Source of the DNA: Dryas octopetala
Taxonomy: Eukaryota; Streptophyta; Magnoliopsida; Rosales; Rosaceae
DNA length: 64,000 bases
Direction of reading: 5' to 3'
Assembly (NCBI GenBank): GCA_963921425.1
Contig: OY992834.1
Coordinates: 22,023,923 to 22,087,922, forward strand
The notes beneath the pieces are model-generated. The model did no database searches and was not told the origin of the DNA. It was given only the letters and a program-made list of their open reading frames with translations. Below are positions 1-12,527 of the stretch, piece by piece. Position numbers and translations under genes: made by a program. Each line of letters starts with the position of its first letter. Within the stretch, counting starts at the first letter, position 1.

Positions 1-1093
1 AATAATCAACAGATTATATGAATTCACTAGAGGGTGCGCTAATTTATTTTCATTAATCAATAAATCACATTCAGTAATCAACCGGTAATTATCAATGTCA
101 TTACCCAAACCGTTACTTAATCAAATTATGGTTTCTAAATTATGAAAGTAAGGTCACACCACAATAAACCAAGAGATTATGTGAAATCTCTAAAGTGTGC
201 CCTAATTCAATTCAATTAACAACATTTCCTCTACTTGAAAAATAACAAGTAATTTGCCAAACCAATGGCTAACAACAACACAATCAAATAAATAGCTCAA
301 ACAAGCATCACCGACATCTACACGTGCCATCACAATTAATTTGTGTACCGTTCTAATTATGGTACCAACTAATTGAACAACAGTTCACTATCATAATCAA
401 TAAAGTGTTACCTACAAAATGAAGGTTTCACACACCATCACTAAAATAATAAATCAAATAAGATAACCTTACCTTACACAATTAATTAAATAAATCATTC
501 TCACAATTGCACAAATTAAATAATAAAGAACTAATGACAAAACCACAAAACTAAGATCACAAATCACCTACCTAGATTCTGTGCATCCTAAACCACCACG
601 AGTACCTCACCACCTCAACACCTCCACAGGCGAAGAGAAATATAAAAACTAAACTCTCAGCGAAGAGAAAGAACAGAGAGAAAACTGAGAGGGAGCTGCA
701 GAGGAAAAATGAGAGAAAATGAGACAAAAGAGAAAAGGATAGGGGGGAGTATATATACCTTTCACGCTGAGCTCTCGGTGGCTCTGCCGAGCGCTCGGCA
801 AAGCCTTGCCGATCGCTCTGTGGTGGATTCTTGATTAATCCACTGAGTTTTCCATTCTTCTCGTGGCTTCCTCCCCTGCCACCACCTGCTGCCACGTGTC
901 AATATCTTGGCTGTTTGATCAAAATAGATCAATGGCCAAGATCTTCCCACTCAAAAAACTTTGAAAATTAACCAAAAATACTCCGGGACTCAGAAAAATA
1001 CTACGTACTCGTAGTAAAGAATACTATTTTCCCATTCGCTCAAAACCAATCTTGAAAATAAAATAAATCATGAAAAAAAATTTTGGGGCCTCA
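1..1093 (-). mobile_element. LTR-like segment, cut by the left window edge
   Basis: AT-rich sequence that differs in texture from the mitochondrial-like DNA to its right. Read on the minus strand it starts TGAGGCCCC near 1093, in the style of the TGTAAGACCCC start of other LTRs in this window. It then has a TATA box near 750-759 followed by a CT-rich leader (about 660-745), as expected of an LTR promoter. Two imperfect copies of a segment with 'gattatatgaa...gtgcgctaatt' lie near 10-60 and 170-220. The left end is outside the window, so no target duplication can be checked. The LTR reading is an inference. Confidence 0.45.
750..759 (-). promoter_or_regulatory. Putative LTR TATA box
   Basis: TATATATA on the minus strand, followed downstream by a CT-rich stretch, inside the LTR-like segment at the left edge. 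Position and context fit a core promoter reading toward lower coordinates. Confidence 0.4.
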
Positions 1094-4000
1094 AATTCTA
1101 AGAGCAGAAATAGCCTCTGCGTGAATCTAGCCTTTTTGAGGTGTTTTCCTGCGGAAAGGTCCATAGAGGAACTAACTGCGAGGATGCCAGTTGCAGTACT
1201 GGAGATGCTTTTCCTATTGTACCGATCGGTGCTGAAAGGCTGGCTCTCGAACCGGTACTTAGTAGGATTCTACTACTCTTGTTTTTTACCCTGTAGCTCG
1301 TGCCTTATAAAGTAAGAACACTAGGTATGTACATCTTTAGCTGGAATTACTTATGAATCTACTGCTTCCTCTGCTATAGGCGATATCCTCGCTACTAATG
1401 CAGCAAGTTAAATTGCACTGGTGAATATAGATCTGCTAATCTCTAGCCCTATAACCTGGCTATGCTCTTTTTGCGTCTGCTACTAGATATGCTTCTGGCT
1501 CTGCCATAGGTGGTTATGGGTCCACTCGGTCAAATGCCTTTGCTTCTGTTTCGATCTATACTTTTGCTATTGAAGCTGTTCATTTTTCACTAAAAACTAG
1601 TGGCGGTGGGTGGGCGGAAAAATAAAAGTATGGTAGGTAAGGTAACCGTTCTTTCGTCCTAAGATCTAGCTTTTGTTGTCTTTCGGTATCCATCCGTAGG
1701 GGAAGAATTTATTCGTTTGATATTTATTTACCACCTTCCCAACATCCAAAAGGGGGCCCCGAGGAGTAAGTGAAAGAACGCTACTCGCTTAACAACCGAA
1801 CCATATGGGCTGGCCTATCGAGCTCGAGAAGCAAAATAGAGTGGCTCAACTGGTCAATCCAGAAAGTGTTAACCGCTTGACCTCCTTCCAAGACAAAAGT
1901 GTATGTTTTTAACATTTTGATCCGAGTATGTGGAATTATCTAACCCCGATACCGTAGTTTAGAGAGTTGGTGAGATCTGGTCCCATCCTTGCTACACTAA
2001 ATGGTTTTAAAAAGAAAGGGATAGGAGTAAGCACCTCAAGCACTGGGGCCTACAATAGTATGTTGAATGTCGACTAGGCTCGTGTCCATTTGAAACTGGC
2101 GTACTCTTTCTTTGCTTATGTGTAGAAATAGAATGTATATCGGAGTGAGACGTTACCCTCTTTGGCTTCTTTTTAGCTTCCTTTGCATGGAGCGAAGCTG
2201 TTCCCTGGAGGTTACTGGGGTTAATAGATTTCTGCCAAGCCAAAGAGGAAGTACTAAATGTGTATATAGAAGAGAGAGCTGTCAATTGATAGAAAGAATA
2301 GAGGGTAGCACAGTCCTTAGTGATCTGATAATTTGTTCTTTCTGGCTTTTTGGTAGCAATAACTCTTTCCCTTATTGTTAAGCTACTATGTTCTCTCCTT
2401 AGCAGTCGACCTACTTTCGTTCCTTCTCGGCCACTAGTTATTTTGAGTCCATCTGCATTCCATTAGGTTCTATTCTGCAAGCAGACATACAATTGGCAAA
2501 AGCCAACGTAGGAAGCCGTTAGGCTAGACCATTAGGGAGAGAAGAGAGGGTGAAAGAGCAGCATATGATAATAGAATATATAGGTGGGTCGGTGGGTAGA
2601 AGTTACTATGCGAGTAGTTCAAAGTAAATAGATTAGAGTACGAACCAAAGACCCCTCGGTTAGTTTTTCTATAAAGCCATATGCACTGAAATAGGATAAC
2701 CCTCCTCTCTAGGAAACACAACCCAAAAAAGAACGGGAAGTTAAAACGATTCCTTGGCCCAGAAAAAGCTTTAGTTTCTATTGCGCAATGGTGTGAAAAA
2801 GCTGTATATAATGGAGCTTACTTGCCTAATGCCACAAGTACTAAAACAAGGCTCTATCCAAAAGCACGAAAGGAGTCGTCAATGAATGTGTGCTTCATCA
2901 AGAGGACGAGAAGATTAGAAGGATATTGGTCTACTACTCAAGGACAGTTGGGATCGAACCAGCAATGTGAGCTACTCCAGTTGTCACCCTTAGGACTTAT
3001 TTAGAATCGGGGAGAGAACGTTTTTTTACACTATTAAAAACTGGCAAGAAAGGTTAAAGACGAAGCATTTTAGCAGTCGATTAGTAACTTAGATGGTAAA
3101 GAGGCAATGGGTCATAGTTAGAAGCTATAGAAAGCATTAGAACCCTTAGCGTTAGCTGAGTCGGCCACTACTAATGGGTTCGGTAAAGTAAACATTAAGC
3201 TGCCAAATATGGAAAACTATCCTAATGCCAAAAAAATGAGGCCTTGACAAAAAGTATATCAAAAACACGTGTTTTGGTCGCTTTTCCTTTAACTCCTGCT
3301 TCAATCACATATTTGTTAGGAAATACATATTTTTCCAGGGTGAAAAGATAAAAACAAAGAAGTTGTCACAGTTAATTGAGAACTAGAGAACGAGAAGTGC
3401 AACTTGTGTCAACTCTTCGCTTGCCTTCGACCCGTATCCGACCGGAGAAAGAGGAAGGAAAAATTTAATTTTGGTTGGGGCTGACTCAACCAATCAATTA
3501 CCACTTAAAAAAGTACCGATATCTGGCCTGGTCACTCTCCTACCTGCTTATCGTTAGTTTGGTTTCTAGTTCGATAATTCATCTAGCTCGCGGACAAGCG
3601 CTGCTATTCGCCAACCAGGTAGCGGGCTGCTTCCTTCAGTCAGTTATTCAGAGAAAGGATCTGGAAGAAATCGACCTAAGGCCCTAGGGGATCGACCACT
3701 AGGGGGATAGAGAGATCAACTGGACCAGGGCTCACTGGCCCCAACGAACCCCTTGGGGTCACGAATGTCGGAGCACCTTGGCGCCCAATTGTTAAATCTG
3801 GAATTCCTACACTTGAAAGAAGGAGAGCGGCTTAAGAGCTACTCCGTTTATTTAAAAGGAACAACGAGATTCAAACTTGTCCTTTACTTTAGTTTTATAA
3901 GTAAGTAAGTAATTGAGCTGCCCCTTGCCCCTTGCTCTGAATCCGTGTAAGTTGTGAGTGGACTAGTGTGAAGCTTTAGCTTTGTTGCCGGCCAGAGCTT

Positions 4001-4713
4001 CTAGCCGACGACCGGCTACCCGCTTAGCTGACCCCTTCTTGATTTAGTTTTTCCTTATTTGAGATAGATGAATCAATGGAACTTTGATCCGTAGAAGGTG
4101 GGCCAAAATGAGCTAACATGAGTTTTCGAATGACGTTTTTCCTGTTTTTGAACATCACTGAGATAGGCTATTCCCCGAACCATTGACCTAGAGGGAGAAG
4201 TTGATTCATTCAATGGAGCTTTATTTGTTTGATCTAGTAAGGGGGTGTTAGAAATTAGCCACCGCCCGACGAAACAGCGGTTTACAACACAGAGCGACTC
4301 GGGACATCGAGCGAAGAGCTCCAACGCATGTATTCGAAGCTATGCGGATGCCGTAGTCGCAGAAAATGGATCAACATCATGACAAAGACATTCTGGAAAC
4401 TGCTAGGCCAGCCAAAATTGGTCTAATGTCTGGGTGCGTATAGCGGTACATTGAGAGAACCATTTAAGTCGGCTGACAAAGAAAGAAAAAAGGGTTTCGT
4501 CTTCTTTTTCCTGCTTTCACCATATATTGCGAAGGGATTTGTGGTCGGTTTTCAATTCGCTTCTCTCTCTCCAGCGAGGTTTGACTTCGCGTGGTGGGAA
4601 GGCCTCCGCTATTCGCATCTTCCCGTCCAACATAAAAAGTGAAGGGGAGCGGACAACAAGTTGGAGGATGTTGCAGAACCGCGTAATTGATCCATCTGCG
4701 CTATTCCGTTGAA
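1094..4713. other. Mitochondrial-like DNA, block I
   Basis: Mixed GC sequence rich in short runs such as 'aagaaagg' and 'ctttctttc', the texture of angiosperm mitochondrial spacer. No intact gene was recognised on either strand; the open frames are short and unlike any family I know. The origin is inferred from continuity with later blocks that carry mitochondrial tRNA relics. The block ends at an LTR insertion at 4714. Confidence 0.5.
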
Positions 4714-6801
4714 TGTTTTCTTAGAACAAAATAAACATGCATTTTATTCTAAGTATACTCGCAAGTGCACGAATCGCATCAGTAGCAAAGCGTACAAGCA
4801 CGAGGTCGATCCCACAGGGAATGGTTAATAAACAACAAATCAGTTCAAATAATCAAAAAAATAACTAAATGGGGGGTTTTAGAAAGATGGAGACACACGC
4901 ACACATCACCACACGCACACACCCTTTATCCTAACTTGCAATGTTAAGTTTTCAGTTTCAAATCAGATATGCATACTCTAACCATCCAAGGCTAATGACA
5001 ATTAATTCAAACACAATGTATTAAAGTTTGACTGCTAAAAAGGTTTGATTAGTTACTTTCTCGCAATTGTTCTCATAAGGCATAAACTAAGAGCTTCTTA
5101 GGCCTCCCTTAATCAGTTAACTTACATGTTCCCTAGTGCTAAGCTAAGGCAGCTGTTACCCATGCAAGAGTCATTAAGATCTATGAGAACGTCAAACATG
5201 CACAACATATAAGCTTTGATTATTTCCTTATAAAGGTCGCCCAAAACCATTACCAAAAATAATCTCTTATTCCCTTGTTACTTGTAATTTAGTGTCTTTG
5301 ATTAGTCCACAGCTAAACCTAACAAATAAACTAGATGCAATTTTCCTAAGGTGGCCAGTCAAAGGACGCAAACAACTAGTGACAGATTCAATCAGATAAT
5401 GAGAATTTAATACATGCAAACATCAAATTAATTAATCAAGAGACGGATAAACGATTTGTTAAAGCAAGCATAACTGAGAATCAACCTACAACTAACATGC
5501 AAGATAGAATAAATAAACTACATAATTAAAGCATAAAAAGAAAACTGAAATAAATAAACAAAATCCCAATCCATACTTATAATAAAATCAGAAACACAAA
5601 CTTAAAAGAAAATCAGAATTCTAGACAAAAAGAAAATCAAAAACCAAGAGATACATCACTATGGTGGCTGCGGCAAGAAGAGAAGAACAAGGAGGCACCT
5701 AGCAAGCTGGAGGAACCCACGACAAGGTGAGCTAGGGCTTACGGCAAGGCTGAACTCCTTCTCTCTCTTGCTTGTCACGCCACTCTCTCTCTCTTTCTCT
5801 CTCTGAATTTCGTCTCTCTCTCTCTCTCTCCCTCTTTCTGAAAAATATAAAAATATGAAAACAGAAGGTCTAAAAAGAGGGGTCTCAAGTTCTGAAGGAA
5901 TATGATATATTTATAGAGGTGTGAGGGAGAAATCCTTGTGAGACAAGGCTAGGTATTTGCGGTAGCAGCTAGGGTTAGGGGAAGCTTGGGCTTGCGGCAA
6001 GGCTTGCATCTTGGGCTTAAGTGACTTGCACAAGGCCTCCTAGGGTTTCCTTCATGTGCATGGGCTACTGGGTCTTGTGCCTTGGGCTTGGGCTACTAGG
6101 GTTTAAATGGCATGCGCATGCATGCATGGGCTCTCTGACTTCGGCATGACCTAGGCCCATGGCCCATTTGACTTGTTGACTTGTCACAGTTGACCCTTGA
6201 CCATTGACTTTGACTCCCCATTTTGCCCCTCATTTCCATTTGAATTTGAATTCATTTCTTCCCTCTATTCATTTCCATGGATGTCCACCACCTTCTAAAA
6301 TCTTATGGAACCTTGACTTTGTAGAGTTGACTTTGACCAACATTTCCTAGTCCAACTAGGATTTCTTGTAAATGAAGGATTCCTTATCCATTTCGACTTC
6401 TCGTAATGACCATATTGCCCCTGGGGTCTCCTAGTGTCATTAGGACTCCTTTCCCTAATAGGGTTAGGTTTCTTAGTTCAACTAGGAATTCCTGTTCAAA
6501 TCAGGATTTCTCATTTCTGACTCGACAATGATGGTTCTGGACTTGATGTTTCCTAGTGTGACTATGAATCCTCATTTGACTAGGATTTCTGCACTTTTCC
6601 TGATTGGACCAGGATTTGACTCGTTTTCCTAGTTTGACCAGGAAATGTCCCAAAATGGCTCCATTTGCTCCCTTTTCCTATTTCTGCTTCATTTGACCTG
6701 AAAACACAAAAACAAGACAAGAAACACAAAATATCGAGTTCTAACACTATGGGTTAAGGAATTAGTATCATAAAGTGATGCAAAATGCACACTCACCATT
6801 T
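4714..6801 (-). mobile_element. Solo LTR, Tat/Ogre-like Ty3/gypsy type
   Basis: Inserted in mitochondrial-like DNA. On the minus strand it starts TGGTGAGTGTGC (right end) and ends GAAAACA (left end, TGTTTTC on plus). The segment at 4750-4820, with 'cgcaagtgcacgaatcg' and 'acgaggtcgatcccacaggga', is a motif widespread in plant gypsy LTRs close to the LTR end. A TATA box and a (GA)n leader lie inside in the expected order. The pentamer TTGAA stands at 4709-4713 and again at 6802-6806, but the canonical right end (CCA, 6798) lies 3 bases short of it, so the right border is uncertain by 3 bp. No internal coding region is present. Confidence 0.55.
5907..5916 (-). promoter_or_regulatory. Putative LTR TATA box
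   Basis: CTATAAATATA on the minus strand, followed after about 80 bases by a long (GA)n/(CT)n leader at 5760-5832. This is the usual order of core promoter and leader in a plant LTR. Confidence 0.45.
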
Positions 6802-7839
6802 TTGAATAAAATGAAAGCTGACTAGCAATCGCTCATTTTTCTTAGGATTGGATGTTAATAAAGAAGGCAAAACATCTATTAGAAGGCAATCCCAGGGGAA
6901 TTCCTCTCGATTTTTGATGGATAACAATCCATCTTGCTCACTTTCGCTCTTTCTCCCAATCAATTGCGAGGGTTCCAGGCATAAGAACACAAGTTTCAGA
7001 ATTGAACAAAATGTACTCGAACAAAAGAAAAAATGCTCCACGAGGAACTTGTTTCATATCGGTGTATTCGTGCCGGTTAGACGTCGGCCATGAAATCCAT
7101 CATTTTACCGAGCAGATCACGGGCATTCACATCTCGGTCAAACAAAACTATGTGCGATTCTCTCGTGAATTGTCTTCAGCAAGGTATGGCATTCAGGGTC
7201 GAGAGAAATCTTTCTTCATAGATACAAGACATTTGTTGCTGATCTAAAAAAGATCTTATCATGTGGGCGTTAGCGGACGTTTTTCATTCTTCAACCAGTC
7301 CTTAGTAGCGTTTCTAAAGTCAACCTAACTAGTTACTTTGTGCAAACGTGCTAAAACAGGTCTATAGGTTCACCTTTCTAATAGAAGAAGAGTAGATAAT
7401 TAAATATAGGCATATATAATTAGCCAAAGATCATCTGAAGCATAAACATAATCACCTTTGTTCCGAAGGCCTAACGAGTTAAGTGAGTTCCTTTTTTTGG
7501 ACCGATGACTCGCTCGTTCAGTACTGCTAAAACTATTATAGGAGGATGTCGTCCCCTCGGGACTCCCAGTAGTTTTAGTTGTTGAATCTCGTGCAAGATA
7601 GGTTGTGGTTGTATTGGCTGCAAGCGGAACGTAAGCGCTTTAGGTGTGTGTTGACCATGTACTCTCGCGTAATGTAATGTCATATGTATGATAGAGGTGG
7701 TGTGGTGATTGACCTCAATGCTAATGGTTATCCCTAAGGTTCAATGAATGAATGAGGTTATGATTGTACTCAGATAAAGATGATGGTTTTCGTCTGATGT
7801 CTCCAAGCAGGCCATAATAGAATAGATAGGCGAAGCAGC
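6802..7839. other. Mitochondrial-like DNA, block II
   Basis: Resumes the texture of block I after the 4714-6801 LTR. Short open frames are present on both strands but none is recognised. It ends exactly at the CACTA-1 target site: bases 7837-7839 (AGC) are repeated at 14961-14963. Confidence 0.45.
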
Positions 7840-7852
7840 CACTACTAAAAAA
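7840..7852 (+). repeat. CACTA-1 left terminal inverted repeat
   Basis: CACTACTAAAAAA, preceded by the AGC target duplication. It pairs with the right repeat at 14948-14960. Confidence 0.9.
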
Positions 7853-7856
7853 CAGT

Positions 7857-8170
7857 TCATCTACCACGGACATTGTCCGTGGTAAATTTAAATTAACCAC
7901 GGACGGGCCGCCCGTTATGTATTGGGATGTGGTAGATTAGCGCGGTCATCTACCACGGGCAATGTCCGTGGTTGAATATAATATTGACCACGGACAATGC
8001 ACGTGGTAGATTCTTATATATGACCACGGACACTACATGTGGTAGATTATCATATACGATCACGGACAATACACGTGGTAGATTATCACATACGACCACG
8101 GACACTACACGTTGTAGATTATCAATGCCCGTTATAAATTACCTTATCAACTACGGTCAATGCCCGTGAA
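7857..8170. repeat. CACTA-1 left subterminal repeat array
   Basis: Repeated TACCACGGACA and its complement TGTCCGTGGTA, often as short palindromes. For example, arms at 7862-7871 and 7875-7884 are perfect complements around a 3-base spacer. Copies recur roughly every 30-40 bases to about 8170. Such arrays bind TNPA-type proteins in En/Spm elements. Confidence 0.85.
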
Positions 8171-8454
8171 GAAAGTTAAATAAGCATAAAAAAAATAAAA
8201 TATATTAAATAATATTTTAGCAATTTTATTTGTCAAAATAGACTATATAAAGGAAAAATAAATATATAAATATTGAATACATATTATAACATAAGAAATG
8301 ATAATATCATAATCAATATTATAAGTCATTACAATTAAAGCTACCAATTAATTAAACTAGTTTCATATATATGTCTTGACATAAACCAAATAAGTCTTAG
8401 GATAATATAAAAGCCAAGTGGTTGACTAACATCAAAATATAGTCTAACTAATAA
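8171..8454. other. AT-rich noncoding end of CACTA-1
   Basis: AT-rich sequence between the left subterminal array and the stop codon of the TNPA-like gene, probably its 3' untranslated region. No gene is seen in it. Confidence 0.5.
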
Positions 8455-9849
8455 CTAAGGTTCTTCAACACTAATGTATTTTGATGGCCACGCAATCGTA
8501 CTCGCTATAGCATCTTCAAGAATATGAAATTCACTCGTAGCACGGTATAAAGAGACACCCTCCACTTTCACTTTCCTTACCCAAACTTTCCAACAATCAG
8601 GACCAAGCACCATATGATGAACCATAGCTTCAGGATTTGTAGATTCTATGTCTCCTTCTGCAACAACTTTTCCAGTTCCTAACCAATGTAGTAGCTTGCA
8701 TTTAGACCCTCTTGAAGCATGAGGTTGCAGCTACATACCAACAAGAAAAAAAAAATCTCAATATATGAACAAATTGGTTTACTAATGCAGAGGTTCTGTT
8801 ATTTCTAGTGGGGTTGCCATTCACTTTTTTGCCCAAATGATTCAGCAAAATCAGTATCTTAACCATTATGGCAATCAAGATTCTTCTGCCCAATGCATTG
8901 CCTTGGTCTAATAAAACACTTCCTCCTCACTGTTTTCAACATGTTTTGGCTTGAAGGGGAAAAAGGAAAAACAAAAAATGCAAGAAATGAGTCCCCTTCG
9001 TTTTGGGTTTCTTATTATGGATGCAATGCAATGCAATCACTTGTGAAATGCAAACAACAATTAGATCAGCCTCAGAAGGATATTCAGCATCAAACAAATT
9101 GACACATTACAAAAAACAAAAAAATGATAATTTAAGTACCATTAATTCAGCCTCAGAAGTATAAAACCATATATACTTAAGTACCATTAAATTACCCTGT
9201 TGTGGAATTACCTGGGAAGTAGCTCTGCAAGTTTTTCTTCCATCATTCCTACCTATTTGCAGACTTGTTTCACATCGTTGTGACTACAAAATTTGAAAGA
9301 AAAAAAATTAAAAGTACAGACTTAAAGTACAGATCATGTGCTCTTCATAAATCATAGACTGTATGGTTGGTATCCATCATCCTCCCGAGTCTTCTAACCT
9401 CTACAGAATCTAAGCCAATCAAATGAAAAAAATATTACTGCAACTACGATGCCAAAATATCAATATATTTATTGATGAAAGTCCTCAAGTCAAATATTTT
9501 CTCACAGAGACTCCAGTAGTTGTAATAGAAATTATAGAATTACATCACACAACATCTCACCTCTTGAGTTGCTCCATAATGAGACATAAAAACATACATA
9601 CGAAAAAAACTTTTGATATTATTATTGTTTAGGATCAACAGTAACTTGATATGGTATTAGAACTTCGTTGTCTTTGACATCTTTTGGATTGATTCCCGAT
9701 AACCTGTTTTTCTAGTAATTCCTTCAGTTCCGCATGAGTATGCCACATTTTGTTCCCAGTTATAAGTTACTGAGCAAGCCTTACACATAAGGGGACTGTT
9801 AGTGTTTTTCCATACAGCTTGATGTATATCGTTGGTCCAGTTCCTAACA

Positions 9850-9894
9850 ATTCAAAAAACTTAAGCTGTTAGTAACAGCTTAAGTTTTTTGAAT
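9850..9894. repeat. Perfect 21-bp inverted repeat (hairpin) in a CACTA-1 intron
   Basis: Arms 9850-9870 and 9874-9894 are exact reverse complements around the loop AGT. It lies between the last and next-to-last coding blocks of the TNPA-like gene. Confidence 0.95.
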
Positions 9895-10271
9895 CAGTGG
9901 TAACTGTGCACATCCATGATACTCAATAGTTTTAAGTTTTGCCTAATTGTAGGTTACGAAAAACCCAAAGACAAGCCATTTGGTAATATTGTGCAGAAAA
10001 AAAATAAGCTAAACACTCGCCCTCAAAGCAAATGCTCATGTGATGAAGCTGAAACTTTGTGAGCAGTATTGAAATGAACAAAAAAGGAGCCAAATCATTG
10101 CTTGACCCTCCCCAGATATAAACCTTTAAGGCCTCCTAATCAGAAATACATCTTAAATTCTCAGCATGGGCAGCATAGACAATGGAACATATTTTGTGTA
10201 ATGCATATCAGAAACTAGGAGTTTTCAATCATATATAGCTAGTAAAACATGCAACTAATTAAAAAATGTAC

Positions 10272-10696
10272 CTGGACACTATCTTTAGAAGCTTGTTTCG
10301 AACCACTATTACTGCCTTTTAAACCTGCTATATCATGTTGTAACTAATAAAAAATAAAATAAAATAATTAGTGTGCACTCAATTAAAATATGATAAATCA
10401 TCCACAAACAAATCATCCAGTGAACAAGTAGTGAATCAGACTACATTACCTGCTGAGTAGGTTTAGAAACTTGCCCTCCATCATTCTTAGCTCTTTGAAT
10501 ATTTGTACTACCTCGTTGAGATGACTAACAAATATCCAATAAATGAAAAAGAGGTAATAAAACAAGAGTTCAGTAATCCAGGGCAATGACACATGTTTTA
10601 AATAGACATATATGTTTTTACCTGAGCCTTATTTGTAGAAGCATGCACCACATCATTATGACCTACATTGTTACCCTTAGCTCCTGTATCATGAAT
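10272..10696 (-). repeat. Three tandemly duplicated mini-exons
   Basis: Segments of 75, 75 and 72 bases at 10622-10696, 10450-10524 and 10272-10343, each flanked by AG acceptor and GT donor signals on the minus strand. All are multiples of three and encode related Ser/Asn/Gln/Lys-rich peptides, for example GAKGNNVGHNDV and GLKGSNSGSKQAS. They look like repeated duplication of one symmetric exon with its intron. Confidence 0.65.
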
Positions 10697-12358
10697 CTAC
10701 AATTTCAATAAAGTTAGACTTCATGAGGTATTAATATTAGTGACAGGATTAAGAATTAACATTTTTATCTTAATTTATGATTACCTTCAAATGGTAACTA
10801 CCAAGTATAATAGCAGTTAATTCTTTCACCGTCTCCCGAAGAGCTCGAACATCTTCACTAAGTTGAGCATTACTCACCCTACCAGCTGCTTGGGCCTCAA
10901 GTTTTGAAGGTGTTATTCCAACACCAAGTGCTCGAACACGACCTCGATGTTCAGGTCCAAGGGCTTTTGTTATGGCATCATTCTTTATACTAGAATTATC
11001 TGTAGATGGATCCTGTTTAGCCAAATTTATCTCATCCTGCATAATTCAAAATCAACTATCTTAATAAAACCAACCAAGAAAAAAAAAACATAAGGCTAAT
11101 TATAACCAAGTTTTCATACCAATTTCTTTGCAACTGTTTCATTAACTGGTTCACCGTTCTTTCATGTACGTGCAGCTACCCAAAGATCTACTCTAGTCAA
11201 TTCTTCATCAGGTGTACCATTGTTTCTCTATGCATGACATTACATTACATTACACAGTTTACAATCTATAGGTAAGACATTGTCAATAGATGAAATTAAT
11301 ATATGTAGAACTATTCGTACCATTTCAGCCTCCAAACGTGCATATCCTTTACGACTAATCAGGTGGGGTAGAGTATGATGTGCCTTCAATTTTTTGAATT
11401 TTTCACTAGTTTCCTATAAAATATAAACATTTAAATTGAAATTTCATGCTCACCCACATTTTAACAGTAGAGAAATGAGAACTGATTGCAAACTTAGAAA
11501 CTAACCGCAAACTTAGAAGACAATGCATGTTTAACAAAAGCAGCCCACACATCTTCGTCATCAATATTATCAGGCTTCAATTTTTGAATGTCGGTCTCAG
11601 GATCAGGACCCTCAGCAGCTTCTCTTATTTCTCGCCTCAAATTAGATTTGTGGTGACGCCAGCACCCAGACATTTGGTTTAATAGATGCTTCTTGTGGCA
11701 CTCTTCAATGTCATATTTTTGCTGCATGAAATTTATGCAGTGAGAAGATCATTACATTGAGTACATATTACATGAAATCCATCCATATATATAGATATGA
11801 AAAATCAGAAAAATAAAATGAATCAAAACTATGAAAAATATGTTATTATTATCTTACCTTCACTGCCACCCATAAAGCATTGTGAACAGTATCAGGAACA
11901 TCACTCCAACTATTATAAGTTACCGGTACCATTTGTCTTGCAAGAATCCCATACGATGAACTCAATTTAACTGAAGCAGCACCATAATGTCGTCCTTTGT
12001 CATCAAACAAAACACCAACCTCTCTAGCCTTTGACACGGAACGATAATCCAATTGTGTTTTTCCCCTCGCTTTTCTCTTTTTGGATTCATTTGCATCATT
12101 TTCAGGGGGTGGAGGGTTAGGCTCCTTCTCTATGGAATCAACATATCTAGACATCTAATTTAGGTAAACCAAACTTTTGTCAATTAGAAGATGTATAAAC
12201 ATAATTAATTAATATATCATATAATTCACATAAACAAAACTGGACAAGTAACACATGATATAAAAAATAATATAAACAATGAAGGAAGTACACATAACTA
12301 AAATAAAGCTTTTTTCATTCCTTAAAAAGTCAAAATACATTTATAAAAGCAAGGCAAA

Positions 12359-12527
12359 TTACACTAGAGTACCCTCACACCCCCTCCGAACATACTCTTC
12401 ATCTTCATCTCCTATATTCTCATCAAGTTTAGATATATCTAATGGTGTATGTGCAATGTAAGCATCCTCGTCGAAGGTTTCTAGGTCATGATGAAACCCT
12501 CTTGGAGGTGCTCTTAGAACAACAACC
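12359..12527 (-). pseudogene. C-terminal exon of a TNP2-type CACTA transposase (remnant)
   Basis: An open reading segment that follows a good acceptor (TAG at 12528-12530) and ends at TAA (12359-12361). It encodes VVVLRAPPRGFHHDLETF, then AHTPLDISKLDENIGDEDE and YVRRGCEGTLV, the acidic tail after DUF4216 in plant TNP2 proteins. The rest of the gene (Transposase_21, DUF4218 and most of DUF4216) is absent from CACTA-1. The remnant lies just upstream of the TNPA-like gene, the same order as in CACTA-2, so it marks the internal deletion. Confidence 0.72.

Larger units (their letters stand above)
8455..12154 (-). pseudogene. TNPA-type CACTA gene (Transposase_24 / DUF8039), decayed
   Basis: Multi-exon minus-strand gene. 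Exons inferred from protein similarity and GT-AG borders: 11858-12154 (start ATG at 12152-12154; motif LSSSYGILARQMVPVTYNSW), 11506-11721 (motif KKHLLNQMSGCWRHHKSNL), 11321-11413 (PPHLISRKGYARLEAEM), 11120-11227 (LTRVDLWVAART), 10787-11036 (GPEHRGRVRALGVG, coiled-coil-like tail), three mini-exons at 10622-10696, 10450-10524 and 10272-10343, and a last exon 8455-8730 (motif VVAEGDIESTNPEAMVHHMV) ending TAG at 8455-8457. The domain order is that of plant Transposase_24 proteins with a C-terminal DUF8039-like segment. These proteins bind CACTA ends rather than catalyse transposition. A TGA at 11162-11164 interrupts exon 4 where the family has R or K, so the copy is probably dead. A further small exon near 9212-9249 is possible. 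No Ulp1 domain is present, unlike the CACTA-2 homologue. Confidence 0.82.

Noticed and set aside
7857-8170. CRISPR-like or riboswitch-like palindromes
   Set aside because: They are the subterminal motifs of a CACTA element, mirrored at its other end.
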